Of a stretch of 64,000 nucleotides of DNA, positions 13,001 through 22,885 are shown piece by piece; within the stretch, counting starts at the first letter, position 1; each line of letters opens with the position of its first letter. Source of the stretch: Sinotaia quadrata. Its lineage: Eukaryota; Mollusca; Gastropoda; Architaenioglossa; Viviparidae. The position numbers were made by a program, and so were the translations under genes. The notes under the pieces are model-generated. The model saw only the letters and a program-made list of their open reading frames with translations. It was not told where the DNA came from and searched no databases. The stretch lies in contig CM054179.1 in assembly GCA_028829895.1 (NCBI GenBank), positions 40,934,617 through 40,998,616 on the forward strand. Reading direction: 5' to 3'.

Positions 13001-16000
13001 ATCCCTATTTCTAAACTTAATTGTATATAAAATATTAAATAAAATATTTAATAATAATAATAATATAAATTGTAGAAGTGACCCGACCTTGCGCACTCCT
13101 TATGATGGTATTTTTGTGTCAGAGTTGGAGTAAGAACTCGAGTTGCTAATGCAACCCAAACCAATTCCAACTGGATGAGTAGTTTTTATTATCCAATGGG
13201 TAAGATTTATGAGAACAAGACCAGCCAATGGGCTGAGATCAAAAGTGTACCTCCTTTGGAGAATTATATTGACTACTCACTTCAAGTTGGTGTGGCAAAA
13301 AGTCCGATCATGAAAGGCTGTTGTTAGCATAATGAATAAGTGACCTTTCCTTGTTTTATCTGAATCTCCTGGTTCACTGATTATAAACTGTTATGACCGT
13401 GGTAGATGTGAGAAGTATCTATTGCAGTGTGTAAATGTAAGGAATGCATTCTGTTGATGTATGGTGGCAAGGTATGCTGACTACATAGAGCAATTTCTGG
13501 TACAAGGAAGTTACTGGAAATTGATACAATAGTTGTTCTGCTTGAGGGAGCTAATACGGCGAAGAAGTGCCCAGATTAACCTTGAGAGAATTGCAACTAA
13601 TCAGTGTTCTCCAACATGAGGATGGAATCACGTGGAACTGACAGTAGTAATGTGAACACTAAACTTGTGACTTTGTTACAAAAAGCGCATGAAAGACTAT
13701 TGAGACAGCACCTAAACCAGGTTATGTACAAACTATTATTGTTTATCTCTAATAACTCCATTTCTGTTCTCTGATAAGAACTACCCTGTGATTTGTATTA
13801 ACACTAAATTGGTGAATTGTGTTTAGGATAGGTATTATGATAAGGATACATATTTGTCAACGGGGTTTCTCAACAATACAAGTAAGTAAATCATTGTATT
13901 TATTCTCGTGTCTCTTTTCTATTTTTATTCTTACTTATATCTAAATTAAATTGTTAACCTTGTACCATTTGTGTTCCGCTCTGTCGTGCGACTCACTATG
14001 TGTTGTGGTACTCACGTGACTTGTTCGTCTGCTGCGTAGTCTTGGTTTTATATCTTCCTAGTACTTTTGCCAAGACAGAGAGGTGGGGCCTGAGCCAGAG
14101 GTGACTTTTAGATATGCATAGGAAGAGGACATCCAAAGGAAAGGGGCTAGCCCAAAGTCGGGACTTTCAATATTATACTGTAAAACCCTTTTCACGGGGT
14201 CAGTAATTAACACCAGGTTTAGGTTTACACATTGAATATTTAGAAAAGTGACTATTAAATAATGCAAATTAACCAATTAATGTGAAAGAGAAAAGGAGTA
14301 ATTAATAATACAATTAAATCTATTATTCTGAAAGGGAAAATAAACAAACTAAATGAGCCAATTACGGTGAAGACAAATGGGTTAATAAACAAATTAAATG
14401 AGCCAATTACTCTGAAGACAAATGGGCTAATAAACAAACTAAATGAGCCAAATACTGTGAAGACAAATGGGCTAATAAACAAGCTAAATGAGCCAATTAC
14501 TGTGAAGACAAATGGGCTAATAAACAAATTAAATGAGCCAATTACGGTGAAGACAAATGGGCTAATAAACAAATTAAATGAGCCAATTACTCTGAAGACA
14601 AAAGGGCTAATAAACAAACTAAATGAGCCAATTACTGTGAAGACAAATGGGCTAATAAACAAATTAAATGAGCCAATTACTCTGAAGACAAAAGGGCTAA
14701 TAAACAAACTAAATGAGCCAATTACTGTGAAGACAAAAGGGCAGGCACAATACAAATAAATCAATCATGGTGAATAAGAAAATTAATAATAAATAATATA
14801 TTAATCAATTATTGTGAAAGAAAATTAGTAATAAGTAATATTAATATGTACGTCACTGAATAAGAATACTTCTAAACAATTCAAATACACCAGTGTATAA
14901 AACGTAACAGACTACTAAACAAGGGAAATAAACTAGTAATAGAAATGTTCTCGTAAACAATAGAAATAAATCAAATGAGCGAATAACAGATATACAGTTT
15001 CTGACGCTTTGCGAGATAACTTCCTCGCGATTAAAACAAATCGATATTGATTGATCCACAGTGTGATTGGGACCCAGGATTAGGGTGTAGGGAACCAAGC
15101 CCCTCCGGAGCTGTGCAGGGTCAAGAACACCCTAAGTCAAAAGGGCTGTGTACAAGCTCTGAAGAGAAAAGAAGCTAACACAGCCCTAACCACCACTTCC
15201 TCGAGATTAATTCAATGTTTGATTTAAGGACGCAAGCCATTTATAAATTCAATGTTTGATTTAAGGAAGCAAGCCATTTATAAATTCAATGTTTGATTTA
15301 AGGAAGCAAGCCATTTATAAATTCAATGTTTGATTTAAGGAAGCAAGCCATTTATAAATTCAATGTTTGATTTAAGGAAGCAAGCCATTTATAAATTCAA
15401 TGTTTGATATAAGGAAGCAAGCCTTTTATAAATTCAATGTTTGATTTAAGGAAGCAAGCCATTTATAAATTCAATGTTTGATTTAAGGAAGCAAGCCATT
15501 TATAAATTCAATGTTTGATTTAAGGAAGCAAGCCATTTATAAATTCAATGTTTGATTTAAGGAAGCAAGCCATTTATAAATTCAATGTTTGATTTAAGGA
15601 AGCAAGCCATTTATAAATTCAATGTTTGATTTAAGGAATCAAGCCATTTATAAATTCAATGTTTGATTTAAGGAAGCAAGCCATTTTTAAATTCAAATGC
15701 ACACACACTCATACACACAGTAGTTTATAGTACAGACAAACAAACTTTTTCTCACCTGTATTCACTTTAGCATCAACATCCAATTTCGTGTCTGTAGACT
15801 CTTTTTCGGCTGGATACAAGAAAGTTTTCACGATTAACATATATAATAAATTTGATGAATTATAAATACATAATCATGTATTTTTCATACATAAAGCATG
15901 TTTATAATTAAATTTATTTGTATTTACTTAAAAATAAATGAAAGAACTAAACTTTACATAGGTCCATCTATAAATATTTGCTCTAAATGATTAAAATTAC

Positions 16001-16319
16001 TGATGTATCACCAAAGAAACAAATTCTTATGCCTTGGTCTTGGAGCGGGAAGCTGGGTGGAGAAAACAGATTACATGTTCATTCCATACAGAGTTCTTGT
16101 CATCAATTACTTGCACACAGAACACGTGCTCATGAAAGTTCTTGTCATCAATTACTTGCACACAGAACACGTGCTCATGAAAGTTCTTGTCATCAATTAC
16201 TTGCACACAGAACACGTGCTCATGAAAGTTCTTGTCATCAATTACTTGCACACAGAACACGTGCTCATGAAAAACAGACGTGATAATAGAAAGAGAAGTT
16301 GGTGGAAATATATATTATG

Positions 16320-16386
<67 letters not shown>

Positions 16387-19300
16387 TACATACATACATA
16401 CATACACACACACAAGTGGGCTTGCATCTGCGTGTATGCGTGTGTGCTAAGTGCATGAAAATGTGCTACGTGATCAAACAGATATGAAACCTATATGTAT
16501 GTGTATGTGAGTGTGTAATCAAGCAGATATGAAATCTATGTGCGTGCGTAACGGGTGCGAGTGTGTCTCTGTGTGTGATCGAGTAAAGTATGAGACCTAA
16601 ATGCGTGCGTATGTGCGTGCGTGTGTGTCTGATCAAGTGTATACGAGACTTATGAAAGTGCACGTGTGTTTGTGGTCGAGTAGATATGTAACATGTGTGT
16701 GATCGGGTAAACCTAAATGTGTGCGAGCGTGCATTTGCGTGGTCGCGAATATATGTGATATCTAAATTCATGCGTGTAGTTGGTCCAGCAGTTAGAGACA
16801 TGAGTGTGTGCGTGAGTGTCTGTGGTCGAGTAAATATGAGACTCCCTGCATATGAGTGATCGGGCAATTGTGAGACCTACTCAGTGTGTATGCCGAAAGC
16901 TCAGCGAGGTTGTAGTATATTACTTAAATTAATACTTGTAAAAAAGTATTAAAAAAAAAAAACCTTTAAACTTACCGCTTTTTTCTTCAGTGCCCCAGTT
17001 TAATAAACCTGGGAAAACATTGAGAAAGAAGAAAACACTTTGAATGTTAATAGGACACAAAACGCACGACCATGCTATAAACACCCACAGACGCACACAT
17101 GCGCGCAGCAGCACATCAGAGACACGGACGCAAGCAAACTCTTAGATTGCATTTTCCCCATTTCATAGATTAATGTAAAAACAACCCAACGATTCTATGT
17201 TCTTCCGTTTAACATGTTAGCGTGAAGAATAACTTTAAAAATAACTTTAAAAATTATAATCAATAAATAACTTTAAAAATTATAATCAATCTGCTTTATT
17301 CAGTTGTGTTAAAGTTTCACATTTTATTTCTGTTATTATATTTCCAAAAGGCAGCCAGCGAAAAACTATTTTTGTTTTGATCACGATAAGTGCTAGAACA
17401 GATGTTGGTAGTCTACTAATCCAACATTATTTTCCCAAAAAAGCACTTTGCCCCAAAGTAACAGGGATTTGGAATCACTTTACAAATTCCCTACTCTCGG
17501 AAACCCAGTACTATGGCATTTCCCAATTCAGTTTGGGTGCTTTCATTTGTAGTCGTTTTAAAACATATTATCCCAAACAGAGCCTCAAGAAAGGGAAGGC
17601 CTTATTTCATGCACCTAGTCCTTGGGCGTCGTAAGAAACTTGAAGGCAATTCATTTGGTGCCGTGTGCATAAATTCGTGTTTGAAGAATAGTTCAGCTCC
17701 AAAATCGAATAATAGTTACTGTAACCTCACTGTACTCTCTTTGACCCAGTTGATATTTTGAAATGGTCTTCAAAATATCTTAAAATTAGATATATTGATT
17801 AATATATCCTAATTTTTTTGACAGTGTTCATCTAAATATCTTACGGGGTTTCATAGGGATTCATAACTTGCATGTTATAATTTCTTATTATGCAGTTGAT
17901 ATTTTGATTAAATATTCGATTTTTATCTCTTCATTAGTTAAGCAAAATAATCGAATGAATAAATATATTCTGCTTGTATAAACTGCTTGATAAATGCAAC
18001 CTGCAAGCTTGCTTAATTGATAAGTGCATCCTGCAGGCATTGGTGATATGATGAATGAATCATGCAGATATTGGTGATATAATCAATGTATCCTGCATAA
18101 ACTGGTGATATGATGAGTATATTCTGCAGACTTTGGTGATATGATCTATGTTTCCTGCGGGTAATGGTGATATAATCAATGTATCCTGCAGACATCGGTG
18201 TTTTGATTAATGTAGTCTGCAGGCATTCATAATACGATCAGTGTTCCCTGGAATCTTTGATGACTTGATTAATGATCTCTCAGGCATTGGTGATTTGATC
18301 AATGTAGTGTATTCTGCAGACGTCAGTGTTTTGAATAATGTACCCTGCATTATGTGAGACTTGATCAATGTATTCTGTAGGCATTATAAGTATACCCTGT
18401 AGGCATCCGGTGGGTTGATTAGTGTATGACCTTATCTGAGAGCCCTGAATGCATTGGTGGTTTCATCAATATATCCTGCAGTCTTGGGGGTGCATAAACT
18501 TATCCTGCAGATCTTTAGGGCAGATCTACTTTTGAACCGCAACTACCCGTCATTCTAAATGGTGAACACCACCTCAGTGTATTGTAACAAAGATGGAATA
18601 GAACTTTAGAGGTAAAAACACAATTTCCATCGTATCAGTACATTGATAACAAAGATGGAATAGAAACTTTAGAGGTGAAAACAATTTCCATCGTATCAGT
18701 ACATTGATAACAAAGATGGAATAGAAACTTTAGAGGTGAAAACAATTTCCATCGTATCACTGCATCAGTTATGACACTTTTTGTGACCTTTTGTCACGTT
18801 TGTTCATTCTGACTGTATATCGATGATACAAAATATTATTTGCCTTCCTGTCATTATCTGTGTTGATGCATTGTTTTCTCTTTATGTCAGTAACTGTCCA
18901 TACTATTACCATTCAAAATTGCCTGAATATTTCCACAAGAGAATAACGCTATTAATAGGTTTAACAGTCAAAATTACATTATAGTTTATTTCCTCAAATT
19001 TCAACAAGTGAGTTAATTTAACTTATTGATTCACTGATTTCTTTGTAACGTCCACATCCAATGTTTTGGACAATGAAGTCAGACATTAAGGATCGTAAAT
19101 TGAAGATGCTGAAATAAATGAAGAGTAATCACGTGATTAAAATGTCAAAGAGAGATGGCAATCATTAGATGATCCAGCGCAGCGATTTGGAAAGCAATTC
19201 TTTATACTCACGTCTGGCATTCTAGTCAATTTGTGTGAGCGCGTGCGCGCCTGTGACTGTATATTAACCATAGTAAAGAAATCGGTGGCAGGGTGCGATC

Positions 19301-21037
19301 AGAATTAGGGTGGGTACAGGCTAGCGTTGGTATCCATCGTTTTGTGGACAATACGTCGGCAAGTGCAAGAAAGAGTTTTTATTCAATAGGTGCTTCCCAA
19401 TGGAATCTTTGAGTATTAATAACAGCGATCTGGGGACAATTAGGTGGATTGGGGAGGGGGTGCTGCTGGAAAGTAATGATGTTCATCACTTGTTTAATTG
19501 TTTCAGCTGCTATCACGTTTATCATTAAACTACTGAAAGAGATGGCCGATGACTTTCTATCATGTTTATCATTAAGCCTACTGAAATTAGATGGCCGATT
19601 ACTGTTGCTATCAGATTTATAGTTAAGCCTACTAAATTTAGATGACTGATGTCTGTTGCTATCAGGTTTATCGTTAAAACTAATGGAATTAGATGACCGA
19701 TGTCTATTGCTATCACTTTTATCATTAAGCCTACTGAAATTAGAGGGCTGGTGGCTGCTGCTCTATAAATACATTTGTCAGTTGTTACGAGTTAAGCTGT
19801 AGATAATATTATCAAAGCTCTATCACATCACACATATGTTGTTTGCGTCTAACATCGTCAACACCAATCCCTAGTGCTTATGTTCTAAAGTTATTTCCCT
19901 TTAAATGAGGCTCCAGATTCAACTCTCTTTGCTTAATGCCCTAGAATCGATACCCGAAATATTTTTTTAAGGACTCATAACATTTTACATATTGATAAAA
20001 TGAACTCTTACTGTTTCTTTCATGCATATGTTTTCTCTTAAGAACTATCACAAATTTTAATTTGAAAACCATTCCTCCGAGAGAGAGAAATCTGTAATCC
20101 AACTCGAATGGTGTTGCTTTAATCACTCAGATCGAAGTATTACAAAAAGGGCGTGCTGGAATTTGGTCACTGATCGCAATCATGCCCAAAGCACGCTAGG
20201 GGAAATAACTCCTTATCAACACTCGTAAAATAAGACGTCTTTGCAATCTGACATTATTCACGAGACCAGCTTTCGCTTGATATAAATTAAATCACTTAAT
20301 TTAACAAAATACTTCAGTGTATTCCGACATAATGTTTCAGGAGACTGGCTTAAAACGATATCTTTACATTAAATATTGGTTTTGGTGTGTTACTTTTAAC
20401 TAATGTATCGCTTTGGGTTTGTTAACTATAGATATAGTATTGGCGTGGGTTGTTATATTTAACTAAAGTATTGCTTTGGGTTTGTTATATATAAATATAG
20501 TATTGGTTTGGAGAAGTCACATTTAAAAGAAGGATTGGGTGTGTTATCTATAGATACAGTATTGGATTGGGTGTGTTATCTATAGATATAGTATTGGATT
20601 GGGTGTGTTATCTATAGATATAGTATAGGATTGGGTGTGTTATCTATATATATAGTATTGGATTGGGTGTGTTATCTATAGATATAGTATTGGATTGGGT
20701 GTGTTATCTATATATATAGTATTGGATTGGGTGTGTTATCTATAGATATAGTTTTGGATTGGGTGTGTTATCTATAGATATAGTATTGGATTGGGTGTGT
20801 TATCTATAGATATAGTATTGGATTGGGTGTGTTATCTATAGATATAGTTTTGGATTGGGTGTGTTATCTATTGGGTGTGTTATCTATAGATATAGTATTG
20901 GATTGGGTGTGTTATCTATAGATATAGTTTTGGATTGGGTGTGTTATCTATAGATTTGGCTTTGAGGACGTTATCATTAGATTATGTATTATTTTCTAGA
21001 TACGATGTATTGTGTTCAGCGCTTTTAACAAGTGTTA

Positions 21038-21098
<61 letters not shown>

Positions 21099-21810
21099 GC
21101 CTCTTTCCACGACTTCTGTTTGACTGTCGGTTGTGATCCAAGGTCTCAGAATCTTACCAAAATTCTGGGAGATCCAAGGTTTTACGGAGGATGTGGGCAC
21201 TTCCGAGGAGCGCTGCTTTGAGTAGTGGAGTGAGTCTGTGGTTTTATTATTATTATTATTATTATTAAAAACGAAGCAAATCTGTAATATTTGTGCGTAA
21301 ATATTTTCAACAAACTTATCACTATGAACAAAGCAAAGCTGTAAATTTGTGTACATTTACTGTGACGCTACTAACGGAAGTAAATTTGCATTCTTAGTGC
21401 ACAAAATAGCTTTCAGTTCCATGCACTATTTATTGATTTAGCAACGCTTCACTATAATAGAAGTGTATAGAGCAACATCTGAGAAACACACAAATTTTAA
21501 AGTTTGATTTATTTCAGAAATGAATGTCATGAAGGAAGTACATGTAAAATTAAACTAACACTTAAAAGATCATTTTTAGAAATGTAATTATATCAAGTAA
21601 GCTGGTAAGAAGGTTTGGATTTATTTTGATTTATTTAAACTTATGACTATTTAAGAGAAAAAATGTTTCATTTATTTATTTATTTGTATATAGACTCAAT
21701 CTAAAGTTAGAAGTGAAAAAGAAATTTAAACAAAATCTTCACTTACTCCAAGCTGACACTGTGTTGGCCCAAAAGACCAGGACACAGCACAGCAATGCAG
21801 ATAGCCGCAT
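50..21810 (-). CDS. Giant secreted SGExxGK-repeat protein gene (seven exons seen, 3' end outside window)
   Basis: I do not recognise this gene. Seven exons can be chained on the minus strand: 21747-21810, 16976-17008, 15756-15809, 11680-11757, 10138-10422, 3307-8700 and 50-163. Every exon has an AG acceptor and a GT donor, and every junction is in phase 1, so each internal exon is a multiple of 3 bp (33, 54, 78, 285, 5394, 114). The first exon encodes a signal peptide, so the product should be secreted. The rest is Ser/Gly/Lys/Glu-rich, largely in 7-residue modules (SGEKEGK, SGEAGGK, SGQSGGK, SGENGGK). No Cys or membrane segment is seen after the signal peptide. Visible coding length is 6,022 bases, about 2,007 residues. 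The composition suggests an intrinsically disordered extracellular polymer such as a mucus, matrix, shell or adhesive component; that role is inference. Extra exons could have been missed, and no terminal exon is visible. Confidence 0.72.
164..2129. other. Intron sequence with short duplications
   Basis: No exon is recognised. A roughly 61-bp segment is duplicated at 223-344. A 34-bp unit (core CATAGAACATTTTAAAA) is repeated about six times at 914-1105. A G-rich GAGGGGTGAGGGAGGTC pair lies near 845-890. The remainder is unique AT-rich DNA. Confidence 0.6.
2130..2660 (-). pseudogene. Frame-broken SGENGPK array, probable relic exon of the repeat-protein gene
   Basis: About 25 units of 20-21 bp. 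On the minus strand the 21-bp units read SGENGPK, SDENGPK or SGESGPK, the same 7-residue module as the functional exons. Several units are 20 bp and shift the frame, so no continuous reading spans the array, and I find no acceptor with a pyrimidine tract in the right phase. Nearly every unit contains TCTG|GTGAGA, a good splice-donor match. A 153-residue plus-strand frame (DHSHQTL repeats) crosses it but has no other support. It may instead be a live exon in a part that I cannot resolve. Confidence 0.45.
2661..3306. other. Unique AT-rich intron sequence
   Basis: Nothing coding or repetitive recognised between the relic array and the donor of the giant exon. Confidence 0.5.
3307..8700 (-). CDS. 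Exon 6: giant 5,394-bp exon, about 128 copies of a 14-residue SGEKEGKSGEAGGK unit
   Basis: The exon starts after the acceptor CCATTATAG and ends at TCAG|GTGAGA, phase 1 at both ends, 1,798 codons. I followed this frame through the array and saw no stop, so all length changes must be multiples of three. The unit is 42 bp and consists of two 21-bp half-units, SGEKEGK and SGEAGGK, with frequent variants (SGDKEGK, SGKAGGK, SGESGEK, SGEAREK). The typical 14-mer has three Lys and three Glu, net charge near zero. There is no Cys and almost no hydrophobic residue. Larger blocks of several units recur, for example those marked by the GATGGA variant near 3.98, 4.28, 4.64, 5.44, 5.84, 6.59, 6.97 and 7.16 kb. 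The other minus frame (Lys/Arg/Glu/Asn-rich) and the plus frame (Pro/Asp/Phe/Ser) are also open, but they do not fit the splice phases or the sister exons. Confidence 0.74.
8701..10010. repeat. Intron minisatellites (59 bp, about 21 bp and 33 bp units)
   Basis: At 9082-9375 a unit of about 59 bp (core AGTGGTTACTTGGATCAGGT) occurs four to five times. At 9430-9800 a degenerate unit of about 20-21 bp (AAGAGATCAAGAGATTAGTT) occurs many times. At 9868-9932 a 33-bp unit is doubled. 8720-9080 is AT-rich with no recognised element. Confidence 0.75.
10011..10083. repeat. (CT)n(CA)n microsatellite
   Basis: A run of CT dinucleotides passes directly into a run of CA dinucleotides, just downstream of the exon 5 donor on the minus strand. 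Confidence 0.95.
10138..10422 (-). CDS. Exon 5: 285-bp phase-1 exon of 7-residue modules
   Basis: The acceptor is TATATTTTAG and the donor is ACCG|GTATAT. It opens (G)APKSDEKASKLGEIGDK and continues in modules of seven: SGQSGGK, then SEHIAPK, then PGDTGDK. This 21-residue (63-bp) block recurs almost three times. It closes with SGESGLNAENALKTIQ and NIIKT. The SG-G-K pattern links it to the giant exon downstream. Phase 1 at both ends. A plus-strand reading also exists, as in the other arrays, but has no splice support. Confidence 0.72.
10676..11045. repeat. Two intronic minisatellites (38 bp and about 29 bp)
   Basis: At 10676-10866 a 38-bp unit (core GACGACTATAATATAAAACG) is repeated five times. 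At 10905-11045 a unit of about 28-31 bp (core GTGCAAAGAACAGTGTATAA) is repeated about five times. Short readings through them have no support as genes. Confidence 0.85.
11283..11680 (-). repeat. 44-bp tandem array with a splice donor and acceptor-like site in each unit
   Basis: Nine 44-bp units plus the boundary copy. On the minus strand each unit is a 33-bp exon-like part reading (A)LKSSETKDTG in phase 1, then GTAAGATACAG, which holds both a donor (GGAG|GTAAGA) and an AG. The 11-bp gap is too short to be an intron between adjacent units, but joining alternate units would remove 55 bp. Differences among units within the 33-bp part (TTA/CTA, GCG/GCT) are silent in this frame. The leftmost copy has GTGAG instead of GTAAG. 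Confidence 0.8.
11680..11757 (-). CDS. Exon 4: 78-bp phase-1 exon ending at the first of ten tandem splice donors
   Basis: The acceptor is CTTTTGTTCAG and the donor is GGAG|GTAAGA. It reads (D)LGLKSSLLGQGIQKPF followed by ESSETKDTG plus one base. The last 11 residues correspond to the 33-bp part of the 44-bp unit that is tandemly repeated downstream at 11283-11680. Each downstream unit repeats the donor, so the exon could end at any of them, but only the first keeps the frame without further splicing. Confidence 0.62.
11758..12064. other. AT-rich intron sequence
   Basis: Imperfect A-rich motifs (AACAATACAAATAAACCA type) that look like degenerate relatives of the adjacent minisatellite. No exon seen. 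Confidence 0.5.
12065..12890. repeat. 45-46-bp minisatellite, about 18 units
   Basis: The unit core is AATTAATAACTGAATATAG followed by AAAAAACTAATATAAACAAT. The copies are almost identical and differ mainly by one A in a homopolymer, which suggests recent amplification. Lies within the intron between exons 4 and 3. Confidence 0.95.
12986..13205 (+). repeat. Interspersed repeat family, copy C (partial)
   Basis: Shares the start GTAAATTTGCCTATCCCTAT, then the segments AAGTGACCCGACCTTG and CCAACTGGATGAGTAG with the longer copies at 22.9 and 28.9 kb. Similarity fades after about 13205. It contains a TAA-rich insertion near 13040-13070 not seen in the others. Element class unknown. Confidence 0.65.
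13206..14340. other. Unique intron sequence, nothing recognised
   Basis: No exon with phase-1 splice sites, no repeat array and no transposon motif was found here. Confidence 0.5.
14341..14745. repeat. 45-bp minisatellite, about nine units
   Basis: The unit core is AATGAGCCAATTACTGTGAA then GACAAATGGGCTAATAAACA. Because 45 is a multiple of 3, frames stay open on both strands (KTNGLINKLNEPITL on plus), which is a by-product of periodicity. Confidence 0.9.
14746..15210. other. Intron sequence, nothing recognised
   Basis: AT-rich with imperfect traces of the preceding array. No exon or mobile element recognised. Confidence 0.45.
15211..15692. repeat. 37-bp minisatellite, about 13 units
   Basis: Unit core TTGATTTAAGGAAGCAAGCC; the copies are almost identical. 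Sits just downstream of exon 3 on the minus strand. Confidence 0.95.
15756..15809 (-). CDS. Exon 3: 54-bp phase-1 exon
   Basis: The acceptor is CTTGTATCCAG and the donor is ACAG|GTGAGA. The reading is (A)EKESTDTKLDVDAKVNT plus one base: hydrophilic and rich in Lys, Asp and Thr, similar in style to the rest of the protein. Phase 1 at both ends. The exon is unique sequence just beyond a 37-bp minisatellite, so it is not a repeat artefact. Confidence 0.6.
16087..16275. repeat. 45-bp minisatellite, four units, open on both strands
   Basis: Four near-identical 45-bp units (core GTTCTTGTCATCAATTACTT then GCACACAGAACACGTGCTCA). Frames are open on both strands. The minus reading is FHEHVFCVQVIDDKN, unlike the Cys-free SGExxGK protein around it, and no convincing splice pair flanks it. 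Most likely intronic. Confidence 0.8.
16323..16870. repeat. (CA)n/(CATA)n microsatellite and degenerate GT-rich tract
   Basis: A CA run with one AA interruption passes into CATA repeats to about 16414, then a long degenerate GTGTGTGTGA-type tract to about 16870. Small readings here are products of low complexity. Confidence 0.85.
16976..17008 (-). CDS. Exon 2: 33-bp phase-1 microexon
   Basis: The acceptor is TTTTCCCAG and the donor is G|GTAAGT. With the split first codon it reads (S)LLNWGTEEKS plus one base. Phase 1 at both ends matches exon 1 and the following exon. It is short, so the splice signals and phase are the main support. Confidence 0.55.
17009..18000. other. Intron 1, unique part
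   Basis: No exon or mobile element recognised. It includes a short ATAACTTTAAAAATTATAAT duplication near 17230-17290. Confidence 0.5.
18000..18770. repeat. Degenerate ~30-bp array followed by a 61-bp array
   Basis: At about 18000-18500 an old, degenerate unit (GGTGATATGATCAATGTATC then CTGCAG) recurs at roughly 30-bp steps. At about 18577-18770 a unit of about 61 bp (core CAAAGATGGAATAGAAACTT) occurs three times. Confidence 0.75.
19540..19745. repeat. ~57-bp minisatellite, four units
   Basis: Unit core TTTATCATTAAGCCTACTGA followed by AATTAGATGGCCGATG, moderately diverged. The flanks (18771-19539 and 19746-20390) show nothing recognised. Confidence 0.8.
20395..20955. repeat. 32-bp minisatellite, about 15 units
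   Basis: Unit core GGATTGGGTGTGTTATCTAT then AGATATAGTATT. The copies near 20530-20950 are nearly identical, and those at the left end are more diverged, as expected for an array that grows from one side. Confidence 0.9.
21038..21266 (-). mobile_element. LINE 3' end fragment flanked by (ATT)n
   Basis: The body (21099-21240) read on the minus strand gives ALLGSAHILRKTLDLPEFW, then a stop, then a Lys/Arg-rich stretch running into AAT repeats. The LGxAHILRK motif is typical of the C-terminal end of reverse transcriptases of non-LTR retrotransposons common in aquatic invertebrates (family recognition from memory). The tail is a trinucleotide run (21038-21098), and a second TTA run lies on the other side (21243-21266). 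Only the last 140 bp or so are present: a 5'-truncated copy. Confidence 0.6.
21747..21810 (-). CDS. Exon 1: start codon and signal peptide of the repeat-protein gene
   Basis: The exon encodes 21 residues, beginning MRLSALLCCVLVFW and ending TVSAW, then one base of the next codon. It has one basic residue after Met, a hydrophobic core of about 12 residues, and a V-S-A motif suited to signal peptidase before the Trp. The donor is A|GTAAGT, a near-perfect consensus. The ATG has an A at -3, and an in-frame TGA lies nine codons upstream, which supports this start. A longer 105-residue frame overlaps in another phase but has no such signal. Confidence 0.7.
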
Positions 21811-21985
21811 GATAGCGCTGTGCACTCCGCTAAGTCACGTGACCTCGAGAGCTCTCTTGTGCTGAAAGAACCAAGACGGTCTAGAACAAGCGTCGAGGAA
21901 TGGGGGGGAACTGAAATATGACGCGATCGGTGCACGCTACCTATTGCAAAGGCAACGTCTCTATTTCGTGGTGCGCTTGCGAGAC

Positions 21986-21994
21986 ATTTAAATA
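21986..21994 (-). promoter_or_regulatory. TATA-like box upstream of the signal-peptide exon
   Basis: The minus strand reads TATTTAAAT here, about 176 bp upstream of the ATG. A CCAATTGG element lies a further 20 bp or so upstream (about 22015-22022). The spacing would put a start site near 21960 and give a 5' leader of about 150 bp. This is a motif match only; AT-rich DNA yields such matches by chance. Confidence 0.35.
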
Positions 21995-22049
21995 CTGCCC
22001 ACCCAACCAGCCAACCAATTGGAGAGACATTCCAACTCGACACGTCACA

Positions 22050-22885
22050 ATAGGCAGAAATATAGGATCGAATTCAATTACGAAGAGTATGTTAGATATA
22101 TATTTTACTTTCGTTTCAGTAATATACAAAAGCGGATTAAAAATGTAATCAATCTTATTCAGTTTGTGCCCATTGCATATAAATGTAGATTTCTTTTGGA
22201 ATAACTCCGTAGCGCGCACTCGTTAATCCTCCAGAAATCTTTCGCAAACAAATGCACGCCTTAAAAGTAACAATAAAATCTTACAATGAACTTCATTTAT
22301 GGGGAGCGCTTCCGGCCTATGCCGATTTCGCATTGGAATTTTTTTGGTGGGTGGATTATGAGGAGTGTTTGGGAGGTCGGAGGGGGGGACCATGTCAACT
22401 CTATAATGTTTGTTCTCTCTCATGTAGTTGTATGTAGTGATATGTTTGTTTCCCTTAATTTATTTTCTATGTAACTTATTGCTTTTAGCTGTTGAATTTT
22501 GATATGAGGTTAAAATAGTTGCTGGATAGGTGATTTTGTTCATGAATGTATCTGTTATTTTATTTTAATTGGTTAAAGTGTGGATATTTAGGTGGTTCTC
22601 CCAATCATTTTATAGGTGGCTAGTCTTGGATTGTGTTGGGTGGTCCAGTCAGTTAGCGTTCCACCATTAGCCATCTATTTTATGTTCGTGGGCTTCGGAC
22701 CACCCAGATATTTGACAATGCTTGTATTAATTATGGAACTTTGTATTTTTTTAAAGTTCATTAAACCATGACCTAGAGGAATGCAGCACACCACGTTAAA
22801 CTTAATAAGGAACTGTTGGCTGGCACGTCACCTTGACAGAAATCATGCAGACCACAAACACCTACTTAGTAAAGAATAGCTCTAT
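22050..22885. other. Upstream flank of the repeat-protein gene, nothing else recognised
   Basis: Unique AT-rich sequence with no supported coding region. Short motifs of the kind AGACCACAAACA...AATAAAGAATAG appear at about 22840-22880 and again after copy A at about 24150-24280, so copy A seems to sit inside an older short repeat. Confidence 0.45.

Noticed and set aside
14255..14764. Open frames on both strands over the 45-bp array
   Set aside because: Period 45 is a multiple of 3, so frames stay open by chance. No splice sites or other coding signs.
11283..15692. CRISPR-like arrays
   Set aside because: The repeats are directly tandem, with no unique spacers of constant length, and the DNA is clearly animal.
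16027..16283. Possible exon of the repeat-protein gene (FHEHVFCVQVIDDKN units)
   Set aside because: No convincing acceptor and donor, and its Cys-containing, hydrophobic composition is unlike the rest of the protein.
21726..22043. Minus-strand 105-codon frame overlapping the signal-peptide exon
   Set aside because: It reads through the exon 1 donor in another frame and crosses the TATA-like region; it has no signal or domain.
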